The notes beneath the pieces were generated by a model. That model had not been told where the DNA came from. It searched no databases and saw nothing but the letters and a program-made list of their open reading frames with translations. Below, piece by piece: positions 14,865-22,756 of a DNA stretch of 33,544 nt. Where the stretch lies: the IMG/VR virus record IMGVR_UViG_3300033049_000174, positions 1 through 33,544 of that record; one strand, given 5' to 3'. The stretch is from a virus. Made by a program: the position numbers and the translations under genes. How positions within the stretch are numbered: the stretch's first letter is position 1; the number at the start of each line of letters is the position of its first letter.

Positions 14865-14887
14865 ATAAAAAGCTACCTAAGTAGCTT
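14865..14887 (-). terminator. Intrinsic terminator after tape measure gene
   Basis: Stem AAGCTAC/GTAGCTT (14870-14876 with 14881-14887), four-base loop, followed by UUUUUA. The stem begins inside the tape measure stop codon (14886-14888). Confidence 0.8.
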
Positions 14888-17800
14888 AACCTTTATTCTT
14901 GATTGCTCTAGCCAATGGGTAGCCTTGCTTTAAATTCCTTTGTATCCCTTTATCCACCCCATCATCAATTTTTTTATCCATCATTTTTCCAATTTGCACC
15001 AATAAATCACCGTTTGGTGCAGTTGATGTTTCAACTGTTTCATTGGAATAATTATTGATGGTGATATTTGGCTGCAATGCTACATTTGCTCTGGCTTGAC
15101 TAATTGCATCATATTGTCTCCCCTGATTATAGGAATTACCAACAACCCCACCATCTGAATAACCGCCATTTTTGCGTAGCTTTTCAACATTACCAACCCC
15201 GCCCCATCTAGCGATATCTTCTTGAGAGAATACCACTTCACCCTTGTGAACAATACCTGCTGGATCATACTTACCACCAGCCCCTGTGTAACCACCATTT
15301 GAGAATCCTGCGATGGTTTGAGCGGCAATCAATCCAACCGAAGCATAACCAACTCCACGGATCACCGCAGCTGCGGGCATTCCAAAAATACCAGTTTGAG
15401 CAGTAGTTGCCCCGGCTGCTAACTCTGTATTGATAATCTGCTGAGCAATTGCCATTGATTGTTGCGCTAAAAACATTGCCCTAAATGTCTTGGAATTTTC
15501 ACCCTTAGCATCCTTAATCAACTGAGTCATATCAGACCAAACAACCGATGTCTGTGAAAGCATTTGACCATAAAAAGCAAGCTGATTCTGGTTATCGGCT
15601 TTAACTGCTTCAACCGACTTTACAGAATACTCCTTTTGAAGTTGCTCTTTTGCTGATTGGAATACTTTCTCAGCATCAAGCCTTTCTTGATGGGATGTAT
15701 CCTCAGCATTCTTTACAGCATCAAGTCTTTCTTGTAGTTGCTTTAATGTGTTGTCTCTCTCCTCGTTAAGTTTGCTTAATTCGGTTTTTTGCCCAGACCT
15801 AGCGCTAGTAAGCTGTTGTATTCCGGTTATAGCCTCAAGCCCACCTCCTAGCATTTTAAATGTTTTGGAGTCCTCACCTCTACCATTCTTAGCCATATTA
15901 ACTGCTGTCTGCATTATTCCTTGGCTTTGAAGGAGTAGCCTACTATAAGCTTTGAGCTTCTCAAGGTCCGAATCCTTGTCTGTATAAGGCGTATTTGGCA
16001 AGAATTGATTTTTGGTTCTTGATGTATGATTATCATCAATCCCAACACCACCCCGAATGTAGCTAGCGTTATAAGCCTTTAAATACTCAGCATCATAACC
16101 TTTGGCTTTAGCATTTAACTCAATTTCCCTTCTTTCGAGTTGGTACTTTTGTTTAATTGCATCAGCCTCAAGCATTAATACTCTTTTATGCTCAAAAAGT
16201 GCGCTTTCTCTGACTAGCTTGGTTTTCTTTATTTCATAATCATAAAGATCATCATAAGCCTTTTTACGAAGTGCTTTTACATCGTCGCTATACTTGCCCT
16301 CTGAATCTAAACTAAATTTAGCTGAATCACGCTGATAGATTAGCTTTTGATCCTCGGTATATTTATAGCCATTGAGCTCATAATCTTGTTGGAGTTTAGC
16401 CAACTTATCTTGGGCATCGTAGCGTTCTTTGATTTTTGGGAGTAAATCTAGCTGCCCCAACACAGTCGCTTCATTAATTGCTTCTTCTCTCGCTTTGGAG
16501 CGTGTAATTGCTTCAGTATCATACTTAGCTTGAAGTTGCTTAATTTCATCTTCTGTTTTGGCGCGAGCTTTAAAAGCTTCATCTTCAAACTTAGATAAAT
16601 CTTTAATCGAACTCATTACATTTTCAGGATTTGCACCTAAAATTTTACTAATTTGATTAAAATAATTATCTTGTTTAGAAAGATGTTGTGAAGCTTTATC
16701 TTTACCTAACTTTTTGCCGTTGTAGTCCCATCCAATAAAGTTTTGACCAACAATTTTTTCTAGCTCTCGATAACTAAGATTGTCATCGTTTAAGGCGTTC
16801 TTAGTTTTCCCATAACTTTTTCCAGTTGCAATTTCCTGCATCAAGAATTTAGCCATTGCATCTAAAGCATCTTGAGATTGTTGAATCTTGCCGTTCTTAT
16901 CAAGAACACCTTGCCCTTGTAAAAACTGCATGAGTTGAGTTGAACGACCTTTCTGCCAAGAGATAAAGCCAGTATTTGTATAGCCGTTATTCGCATCCTT
17001 GTGACTTCCAAACATATCACTGTTACGAAAATCATTTTCACGGCCAACTTGAGCTGTCATTACGCGGGCTTGTTTATCACCTAAACCTGCATTACGAAAG
17101 GATTGATAAACTCGAAGCATATTACGAGTCTGTTCATTATTCCCCGCAAGTAATACAGCTTGTTTGGCTTGCAGTTTTTGTTGAGCCTCCATTTCTTTGG
17201 TTCGATCTTTTTCGGATTTAGTCTGCTTATCATCTAAGTCTTGAATTTGCTGTTTAATAGCCAAATCTTTGACCATAAAAGCAAATGTACCCATATCAAC
17301 AGGCTGACCTTTACCAAGTAAACCTTGTGATTCTTTTAGCTTCACATACGCTTCAGCATATTCTTTTGTTATGCCTTTGGCTCTAAGTGCTAAAATTTCA
17401 CTGTTACTAGAAATACTACTCAAAGAATCATTGATAAACTTCTGAATCTCGGCACTTAAATCCTTAACTTTTGCAGCAGTATTGATAGATTCTTTCGCAA
17501 TATCATTAACACCTTTTGAGGCGTTAGTTGCTTTATTTCCTGCAAGTTCAGCATCGATTCCAAACACTTTTAAGGCTTCTTGCACTCTTTGAACTACGGG
17601 TAGCTTTTCGCGATAAAGATCATTATCTTTTTGCAGTTGCTTAAGTTGGTCTGGAGAAATAAAGTCAAGTTTATTCAGTTCTTTAAGTGCTTCCTCTTGA
17701 CTCATTATCCCTTGTCGAACTTTATTGGAAATCTCAACAATTTGAAGATTACCCCTATAAGCATTTTGAAGTTCAATGATGTGAGCATTAAATAAATAGT

Positions 17801-19286
17801 TTAGATCTTTTAACTCTTTATTTTGTCCTTTGAATGCGTCTTGAAGATCTGCCTTAGCTCCTTTCTTTTGAACACCTTGTAAAGCCAGTAACTCTTGTTT
17901 GGTTCTACTTGCAATTTCAGTCTGTTCTTCAAGTTTCTTATTGGCTTCTGCTGTACTGTCACGCATCAGTAAATATCCAGCAGCGACTGCTGCAATTGAT
18001 ATACCGATACCAACAGGGCCAGTCATCACGCCCAATATTCTTGAACCAATACCCAAAGTTGCTGTTGCGGCCGCGGCGGATCTTGTTCTAGCCGCTGCTA
18101 AAGCATTTTCAGTAGCTGTTAATTCTACATTGATGGCTGCTTGCTGTTGACGCAATAACCCCATTCTCAATTCAGAATTAATCGCACCTTGATCTGAAAT
18201 TTGCTTTTTCTTTCGTGCCAACTCAAGTTTTAACTCTTCTACAAGTTGAGCTCGTGTTGCTTGAAGATTTACTAATTTAGCTTCTGCACCAGCCAACTCT
18301 TGTGCTGCTGCTGCTTTTTCAGCTTGTACTGCAGCATATTGAATGACAGTTTGTTCAACAAGTTGCTTAATTTTTCCATAGCCTGCCATTGTGCTTGTAT
18401 AAAGTGCTGGAATATAAGTTCCAACCCAATAAGCACCACCGATCATAGCTATGTTTGTTACTGTATTTAAGTTTTCTGCAAGTGAGCTGAGGGAACCAGA
18501 AATTGCAGATGCAGCACCTGTTGCTTGCCCTGATTCTCCAACAAACTTAGTAACAGCATTAGACAACTGAGTGAAAGATTGTCCGATGGTGAAATTAGTT
18601 TTTCCAAAATCTTCTTCAATTAAACCTGACATTTTTTCAATTGCTTGAACCATTTTGTCAGTAGTCAATAATCCTTGAGAAGACATTTCTTTCAATTCAG
18701 CACGAGTTACACCTAAGCCTTTCGCAAACACTTCCATTAAGTAGCCAGCGTTTTCACTCATCGAAACGAACTCATCACCATTTAAAGAGGATTTATCGAA
18801 AGACTGGCCTAATTGGTATAAAGCGGCACTGGCTGCTTGAGCACTCGAACCTGAGTTACTAATTGATTTGGAAATAGACTCTGTGATCTTGGCAACTTTC
18901 TCTTGGCTTAAACCCAATTTTTCGCTGTTGTATTGGATCTTTTGATAGATGGTTGCAGTACCACCCCAAGCCGCACCAGATCGTTGAGCAATATCAAATG
19001 TATCTTGCATTGCCACATTTAAGGCTTTCTGACTCGTAGTTACTAGGCGCAATCGGTTGTTAAGATTAGTCCAATCATCCATCTTAGCGATCGCAGTACC
19101 AACAGTCACAACTCCTGCCAAATACCCTGCCAACTGACGTGCTGCCACTGACATAGAGTTCATTGAAGTAGTTGCGTAATTACCAGTGCGTTCGATACTT
19201 TGTAGCTCTCGATCTAATGCACGTGCATTACGTGCTGCTTGTTCTGAGCTAATTTCAATAATGAGTGTGCTGCGTTGTTCAGCCAT
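14886..19286 (-). CDS. Tape measure protein with embedded lysozyme-like segment
   Basis: 1466 residues, setting tail length and passing to the host envelope at infection. The N-terminal part (residues about 60-270, MDDWTNLNNRLRLVTTSQKA through VTKFVGESGQATG) is the typical tape measure domain. Hydrophobic helices lie near residues 280-300 and 405-435 (VMTGPVGIGISIAAVAAGYLL) and again near 1330-1360, with long charged helices between. Around residues 725-890 a distinct non-repetitive segment carries GREN (E750) and then GFISWQKGRSTQLMQFLQ. This resembles the E...G-x-x-x-W-x-x-x-R pattern of phage tail lysozyme-type domains. ATG at 19286; two hairpins lie just upstream. Confidence 0.95.
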   Translation of the reverse strand: MAEQRSTLIIEISSEQAARNARALDRELQSIERTGNYATTSMNSMSVAARQLAGYLAGVVTVGTAIAKMDDWTNLNNRLRLVTTSQKALNVAMQDTFDIAQRSGAAWGGTATIYQKIQYNSEKLGLSQEKVAKITESISKSISNSGSSAQAASAALYQLGQSFDKSSLNGDEFVSMSENAGYLMEVFAKGLGVTRAELKEMSSQGLLTTDKMVQAIEKMSGLIEEDFGKTNFTIGQSFTQLSNAVTKFVGESGQATGAASAISGSLSSLAENLNTVTNIAMIGGAYWVGTYIPALYTSTMAGYGKIKQLVEQTVIQYAAVQAEKAAAAQELAGAEAKLVNLQATRAQLVEELKLELARKKKQISDQGAINSELRMGLLRQQQAAINVELTATENALAAARTRSAAAATATLGIGSRILGVMTGPVGIGISIAAVAAGYLLMRDSTAEANKKLEEQTEIASRTKQELLALQGVQKKGAKADLQDAFKGQNKELKDLNYLFNAHIIELQNAYRGNLQIVEISNKVRQGIMSQEEALKELNKLDFISPDQLKQLQKDNDLYREKLPVVQRVQEALKVFGIDAELAGNKATNASKGVNDIAKESINTAAKVKDLSAEIQKFINDSLSSISSNSEILALRAKGITKEYAEAYVKLKESQGLLGKGQPVDMGTFAFMVKDLAIKQQIQDLDDKQTKSEKDRTKEMEAQQKLQAKQAVLLAGNNEQTRNMLRVYQSFRNAGLGDKQARVMTAQVGRENDFRNSDMFGSHKDANNGYTNTGFISWQKGRSTQLMQFLQGQGVLDKNGKIQQSQDALDAMAKFLMQEIATGKSYGKTKNALNDDNLSYRELEKIVGQNFIGWDYNGKKLGKDKASQHLSKQDNYFNQISKILGANPENVMSSIKDLSKFEDEAFKARAKTEDEIKQLQAKYDTEAITRSKAREEAINEATVLGQLDLLPKIKERYDAQDKLAKLQQDYELNGYKYTEDQKLIYQRDSAKFSLDSEGKYSDDVKALRKKAYDDLYDYEIKKTKLVRESALFEHKRVLMLEADAIKQKYQLERREIELNAKAKGYDAEYLKAYNASYIRGGVGIDDNHTSRTKNQFLPNTPYTDKDSDLEKLKAYSRLLLQSQGIMQTAVNMAKNGRGEDSKTFKMLGGGLEAITGIQQLTSARSGQKTELSKLNEERDNTLKQLQERLDAVKNAEDTSHQERLDAEKVFQSAKEQLQKEYSVKSVEAVKADNQNQLAFYGQMLSQTSVVWSDMTQLIKDAKGENSKTFRAMFLAQQSMAIAQQIINTELAAGATTAQTGIFGMPAAAVIRGVGYASVGLIAAQTIAGFSNGGYTGAGGKYDPAGIVHKGEVVFSQEDIARWGGVGNVEKLRKNGGYSDGGVVGNSYNQGRQYDAISQARANVALQPNITINNYSNETVETSTAPNGDLLVQIGKMMDKKIDDGVDKGIQRNLKQGYPLARAIKNKG

Positions 19287-19304
19287 GGCTTTTCCTTTAG
19301 GCGT

Positions 19305-19324
19305 AAAAAAGCGCCTAAGGGCGC
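19305..19324 (-). terminator. Second of two tandem hairpins before the tape measure gene
   Basis: Stem GCGCC/GGCGC (19311-19315 with 19320-19324), four-base loop, then UUUUUU on the minus strand. Confidence 0.7.
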
Positions 19325-19332
19325 ATTGCGGA

Positions 19333-19364
19333 CAATAAAAAACCGACCATTTGTAGGTCGGTTT
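19333..19364 (-). terminator. First of two tandem hairpins before the tape measure gene
   Basis: 9-bp stem (19340-19348 with 19356-19364), seven-base loop, overlapping the stop of the 78-residue membrane protein gene. TTTTTTATTG follows on the minus strand. Confidence 0.8.
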
Positions 19365-19599
19365 AGTTAAAAAATTTAAAAATCCTTAGCAGTATTTCAA
19401 TGTAAAAATTAGCTATTAGAAACCCAATAAATAATACAAACGGATATTGCAGAACTGGAAATTTTCCAATCATATACAATGTTAAAACAGCCAAAGCAAC
19501 GCAAACCAGAATGCAAAATATTACTATTAAAAAAACTATTGGGTGATTTACTAAAACATCGAATAAAAGATTAAGATTTTCCTTAAATATATTAATCAT
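19363..19599 (-). CDS. Small two-helix membrane protein
   Basis: 78 residues with two strongly hydrophobic segments (about residues 20-45: PIVFLIVIFCILVCVALAVL; and 50-70: LQYPFVLFIGFLIANFYIEI). Its ATG overlaps the stop of the 58-residue gene before it (ATGA), so both are translated as a pair. It lies between the tail assembly chaperones and the tape measure, where lambda has none. No family is recognised. A membrane role during infection or exclusion is possible but unproven. Confidence 0.7.
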   Translation of the reverse strand: MINIFKENLNLLFDVLVNHPIVFLIVIFCILVCVALAVLTLYMIGKFPVLQYPFVLFIGFLIANFYIEILLRIFKFFN

Positions 19600-19772
19600 C
19601 GCCCTACACCCAAAACATTAAAAAAATGCGATAACGAATAAATAAATGGGCTTGCAGCAATTAATAAAATTGCCACTCCGATACAAAATCTTAACCAGCC
19701 AGATAAATAACCTTCCATTTCCACACCTTCTTTAGGATGTAATTTAAATTTACCTTTGGTAAACTTGTTCAT
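19596..19772 (-). CDS. Small membrane protein of 58 residues
   Basis: Short gene beginning MNKFTKGKFKLHPKEGVEMEG, with one membrane segment (RFCIGVAILLIAASPFIYSL) in its second half. A GAGA-type ribosome-binding sequence precedes the ATG at 19772, and the stop overlaps the ATG of the next membrane protein gene. The basic, polar N-terminus suggests it stays in the cytoplasm. Tight coupling to the next gene supports it being real. Function unknown. Confidence 0.65.
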   Translation of the reverse strand: MNKFTKGKFKLHPKEGVEMEGYLSGWLRFCIGVAILLIAASPFIYSLSHFFNVLGVGR

Positions 19773-19809
19773 AGGTTCTCACTTATTCTTGGTCAATTTG
19801 TGGGAAACA

Positions 19810-19843
19810 AAAAAGCCCATCGACTGTGAATCGTGGGCTTTTT
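19810..19843. terminator. Bidirectional hairpin terminator after tail chaperone genes
   Basis: 10-bp outer stem AAAAAGCCCA/TGGGCTTTTT (19810-19819 with 19834-19843) continued by CGA/TCG with one bulged base. T-tracts are present on both strands. It lies in the gap between the GT chaperone stop and the small membrane gene. The rest of that gap shows only a weak 6-bp dyad. Confidence 0.8.
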
Positions 19844-19897
19844 GCTTTTCTAATGCATTTAATTGGAGTTGTAATGAGCGCCACTACAACAAGTTCA

Positions 19898-20218
19898 TCA
19901 TTTTTTATTCATTTCATTCAAATACTTCCCATCCAGCGCAAAAATACACTCAACAAAAAGCCCTCGATTTAAGTCACAACCGTACACATCAAAATAGCTT
20001 TTGATATCAGCAAGAGTGAGTGAGTCATAAAACCCACCACCCTGCGGAAAAGCAATAAACCGTCGAGCCTTTGAAATTAAATTAAAGGCTTTAATCATGT
20101 GATCTGCTGTGAAGCTTGGTTCTAATCGCTCAGGTGGCTTTATGCCGAGCTTTTGGTAGACTTCTGCGGTTTTTTCTTCGCACCATTTGATGTTTCTTTG
20201 TTCGTAGTGCTTGATGAC
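19898..20218 (-). CDS. T extension of the tail assembly chaperone (GT), made by -1 frameshift
   Basis: Reading frame open from the slippery site (20218-20224) to a TGA at 19900-19898, giving a 106-residue extension and a GT fusion of about 242 residues. After the slip the sequence reads VIKHYEQRNIKWCEEKTAEV, then PPERLEPSFTADHM, IKAFNLISKARRF, GGGFYDSLTLADIKSYFDVYG. No stop codon interrupts it. It has an internal ATG at 20098 but no good ribosome-binding site there, so frameshifting is the better explanation. In lambda gpGT, the T part recruits the tail tube protein to the tape measure; the same job is expected here. Confidence 0.85.
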   Translation of the reverse strand, partial: VIKHYEQRNIKWCEEKTAEVYQKLGIKPPERLEPSFTADHMIKAFNLISKARRFIAFPQGGGFYDSLTLADIKSYFDVYGCDLNRGLFVECIFALDGKYLNEMNKK

Positions 20219-20625
20219 TTTCCCACTTCTTCAACAATCTCTTCTTTTTGAAAGTCATGGATCACTTTAGCCTTTTCCATGATGAAGACAATAATTTCAA
20301 GTGATTGCTTTGAGCTTGTACAAATCAGCTCTGCATTTTGCGCACTGTATTCGATCGGCTTCTTATCCTTACCGACTAGCCCAACCCACCCTAGCAACAA
20401 ATGTGAAACAGCTCGGTTAAAACCTAATTTAGCCTTAACCGCTCCTTCATCTGTTACCGCCTTAATACCAGCAAGTTCCTGCTCAGCTTGAATCCCATTG
20501 AGTTCAAGTGAGCGCTGAAATGATGGCTTATCAATACTCGCAATGAGTAGTTTCACGCCATCTTTAAAATCAAACCATTCTTGAACGTATTCAATGGACT
20601 TCTGTTCTTCAATTTCAATTAACAC
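20140..20625 (-). CDS. Tail assembly chaperone, lambda G-like
   Basis: 161 residues in the zero frame, ending in a K/S/T-rich tail (TSNGAKKKPQKSTKSSA), as lambda gpG does. It lies between the tail tube and tape measure genes, the canonical position. Its last 25 residues are replaced by the T extension when ribosomes slip at GGGAAAG. The start is GTG at 20625, three bases after the tail tube stop. No clear Shine-Dalgarno is seen there, so translational coupling is likely. It coats the tape measure during tail assembly and is absent from finished tails in well-studied relatives. Confidence 0.88.
   Translation of the reverse strand: MLIEIEEQKSIEYVQEWFDFKDGVKLLIASIDKPSFQRSLELNGIQAEQELAGIKAVTDEGAVKAKLGFNRAVSHLLLGWVGLVGKDKKPIEYSAQNAELICTSSKQSLEIIVFIMEKAKVIHDFQKEEIVEEVGKSSSTTNKETSNGAKKKPQKSTKSSA
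20218..20224 (-). other. Programmed -1 ribosomal frameshift site GGGAAAG
   Basis: The heptamer G-GGA-AAG lies in the zero frame of the G-like gene 26 codons before its stop. It is the slippery sequence described for lambda G/GT. Slipping back one base gives GGG-AAA-GTC and opens into the T frame. Confidence 0.88.
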
Positions 20626-20627
20626 GA

Positions 20628-21542
20628 TTAAGGCCCCACAACTACAGGAATACGTGTAAGAGTCGGTGCAACATCCGCGACTGTGAACGAGAATTGGGTA
20701 GTTAATACATCGCCAGCACCACCACTTGGCAAAGGCGCAGATACTTGAACTTTAGGTAGTTTGAGCGTGTATTTATTACCAGCAGTATCTTTCAATGAAT
20801 ATTCAAGGCCGATCGGCTCATTTAAGAATTGTTTTTCATAAAGCTCTGCAGTGTTTTTGGACCATGCAATTGTAAAGTTACCACTGCCTTTCATAATGGT
20901 TTCTAAGATTGCGGCAATGTTATTTTCATAGTCTAAGCACTTCTGAATCTGCATTGTATTATCAATGGTTAGCTCAATCTGAGTAATGCACATTCCTGGT
21001 TTCTTTTCACCATCAATAAGGATGTCACCAGTGGATAGACTGGTTAATGGTACTGCATCCACTGCCGGCGTTACGGTACCAGTCGGTGCAACCTCATAAG
21101 CTGTGCGCTTCATTCCCATAATTGCGAATTTAGAAGTCACAATGCCACCATCAGGAATTGATAAAGTCCATCGGTTAATGTGGCAACCGGTGAAAACTTG
21201 GAAGTTATCGATATCACTAAAGCCACGAATAATCGAAAGCGTTTTTCGAGTTGTGCCACCAAATGTTAAAACGTTGCTATTCCAAGCATTGAAGGCAATT
21301 AGCTCTAAGACTTTATCTTGAATGCCATAAGCCCATTCAGATTCAATATCGCCTTGCACTTCAACACCAGTTACCAGAGTGCCGGCTGCAATTCGTGAAT
21401 CTTTGATTGTTTGTGATTCTGTAGTTTGTGCTGATGCATCTAAACCATTTTTGGTAAATGCAAATGTATTCCAAGTGGTTGCAATCACACCGGGTGATGC
21501 TTCAAAACCAACTCGGGTTAATTGTTTAGCTCCAGAACTCAT
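20628..21542 (-). CDS. Major tail tube protein
   Basis: 304 residues. It opens MSSGAKQLTRVGFEASPGVI with ATTWNTFAFTKNGLDASAQT following, as in phage tail tube (Phage_tube_2-type) proteins, and has long beta-rich stretches: TRKTLSIIRGFSDIDNFQVF, GCHINRWTLSIPDGGIVTSK. A second beta domain toward the C-terminus ends LTTQFSFTVADVAPTLTRI. It polymerises around the tape measure to form the tail tube. AAGGAG lies six bases before the ATG, which shares a base with the stop of a seven-codon upstream frame (21542-21565). It is followed directly by the G/GT chaperones. Confidence 0.9.
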   Translation of the reverse strand: MSSGAKQLTRVGFEASPGVIATTWNTFAFTKNGLDASAQTTESQTIKDSRIAAGTLVTGVEVQGDIESEWAYGIQDKVLELIAFNAWNSNVLTFGGTTRKTLSIIRGFSDIDNFQVFTGCHINRWTLSIPDGGIVTSKFAIMGMKRTAYEVAPTGTVTPAVDAVPLTSLSTGDILIDGEKKPGMCITQIELTIDNTMQIQKCLDYENNIAAILETIMKGSGNFTIAWSKNTAELYEKQFLNEPIGLEYSLKDTAGNKYTLKLPKVQVSAPLPSGGAGDVLTTQFSFTVADVAPTLTRIPVVVGP

Positions 21543-21564
21543 TAAGTTCTCCTTAATTTAGGCA

Positions 21565-21588
21565 TAAAAAAACCTCCTTTAAGGAGGT
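21565..21588 (-). terminator. Terminator-like hairpin before tail tube gene
   Basis: Stem ACCTCCT/AGGAGGT (21572-21578 with 21582-21588), three-base loop, followed by UUUUUUU on the minus strand. Its 3' arm also gives an AAAGGAGG ribosome-binding sequence for a seven-codon frame. Confidence 0.75.
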
Positions 21589-21606
21589 GGATTGATTTAA
21601 GTCTGC

Positions 21607-21969
21607 TCAACAATGACCAGATTGCTTTGTAATATCGTGCTTATGATCCCAGTTGAATGCATCAACTATTCGACCTGTAGGTTTGCTATCAATTAGACCG
21701 CCATCTGGAACTATTGCAGATTCAAGTTGCTCTAACTGATCAAGAGTTTCTATAAGATTGAATAATGGTCTATGAGTAATAATCACTTTACTCTTTGGGA
21801 ATTTTGCCTCTAATTCAGTTTGCTTTTCATTCAGATCAAATAGATTAGCTTTGGATGCTGCATGAATCACATATTTTTCATCGTCAATTAAAAAATCCAC
21901 TTCAGCATCATTTTCAAAAGCTTTTCTACATGCGAATATCAAATAGGCATTACCCGTAATCACATTCAC
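21607..21969 (-). CDS. Unknown protein coupled to the KilA-N antirepressor
   Basis: 120 residues starting at a GTG (21969) that overlaps the KilA-N stop as GTGA, with AGGAG eight bases upstream. The long open frame reaches 22032, but that would lie inside KilA-N. The sequence (MNVITGNAYLIFACRKAFEN, VDFLIDDEKYVIHAASKANL) has no membrane segment or obvious motif. A middle helix (IETLDQLEQLESAI) looks amphipathic. It is probably an accessory of the antirepressor unit by coupling alone. Family not recognised. Confidence 0.7.
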   Translation of the reverse strand: MNVITGNAYLIFACRKAFENDAEVDFLIDDEKYVIHAASKANLFDLNEKQTELEAKFPKSKVIITHRPLFNLIETLDQLEQLESAIVPDGGLIDSKPTGRIVDAFNWDHKHDITKQSGHC

Positions 21970-22733
21970 GCCATGCACTCCTGCATCACTAATCTCAATT
22001 GACCTTTCGCTTGTGGGAAAGCTTGATAACACCGAGCTGTAAAGTCTTGGTAATCAATGGAACTGTTTGCAATGACTTCTACTGCATTGATTTGCTTTGA
22101 AAGCATATGCTCACCACCATTTGTAAGCCATTGATGCATTTTCTCACCATCACGTTTATTTGCTCGAAGTTCTGTAACAACCTCTTTAGGCATAATGATT
22201 CGATAAATCCATTTATTTGTGATGTCCCCAAAAATTGCAGGACTTCCACCTATATGGTTGTTGAATTTTGTTCCTGTGATCTTTGCCAAGGCTTTGTAAT
22301 ATGAATCAGGAAAACGTTTTTCCCATGTAGTTGCAGTCGGCAACAACATCAGGCGAATCATATCTTGTACAGAAGGTGGCGCTTGATTGGTTCGAATTAG
22401 ATTGTCAATTTGCAGATCACACCAAACCCCAAAACGAGAATCCAGCCAACGAGCAAAAGGGACTGCCAATTTAGGATGTAACCAAGTACCTTGAGCGTTA
22501 CCATTTTGACTGGTAACGGTACTTCCACCTCGTTTAGTTTTAATTAGTGATTTTGGCTCACTTATTCCCATGTATTCACAAAGTGCTTGAATATATGATT
22601 TCGTTTCAGCAAGGTTGATCCAGTCATTCGCACGCTTTTTGAATTGTTTCGCGGCTTCTGTTGCATTAAACCAACCATTGTTATCAAAGGATTGGTCATA
22701 ATCTTCATACTTAATTTTTACAATTGCATTCAT
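21966..22733 (-). CDS. KilA-N domain antirepressor
   Basis: 255 residues. The KilA-N DNA-binding domain spans about residues 5-115: GWFNATEAAKQFKKRANDWI, then ETKSYIQAL, GTWLHPKLAVPFARWLDSRF, GVWCDLQIDNLI. The C-terminal half (KALAKITGTKFNNHIGG, MPKEVVTELRANKRDGEKMHQW) resembles the C-terminal region of phage antirepressor and P1-type proteins. The start at 22733 is preferred: GGAG lies seven bases upstream and the KilA-N domain begins there. A longer frame to 22841 would run through the C4-type RNA. Role: probably antagonises a phage repressor, inferred from its RNA control and domain. Confidence 0.85.
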   Translation of the reverse strand: MNAIVKIKYEDYDQSFDNNGWFNATEAAKQFKKRANDWINLAETKSYIQALCEYMGISEPKSLIKTKRGGSTVTSQNGNAQGTWLHPKLAVPFARWLDSRFGVWCDLQIDNLIRTNQAPPSVQDMIRLMLLPTATTWEKRFPDSYYKALAKITGTKFNNHIGGSPAIFGDITNKWIYRIIMPKEVVTELRANKRDGEKMHQWLTNGGEHMLSKQINAVEVIANSSIDYQDFTARCYQAFPQAKGQLRLVMQECMA

Positions 22734-22734
22734 T

Positions 22735-22754
22735 GGTATGCTCCGACTACTCAT
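22735..22754 (-). promoter_or_regulatory. C4 target region at the KilA-N ribosome-binding site
   Basis: Minus-strand ATGAGTAGTCG then GAGCATACC. It pairs with two parts of the C4-type RNA just upstream: 11 perfect bases (22744-22754 with 22782-22792) and GGAGC-a-TACC with GGTAGCTCC (22735-22744 with 22813-22821, one bulge). The GGAG ribosome-binding sequence is inside the target. Confidence 0.75.
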
Positions 22755-22756
22755 AA

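Noticed and set aside
19874-19972. Plus-strand frame of 32 codons with GGAG before its ATG
   Set aside because: It is antisense to the conserved T extension, and the product is low-complexity with no supporting context.
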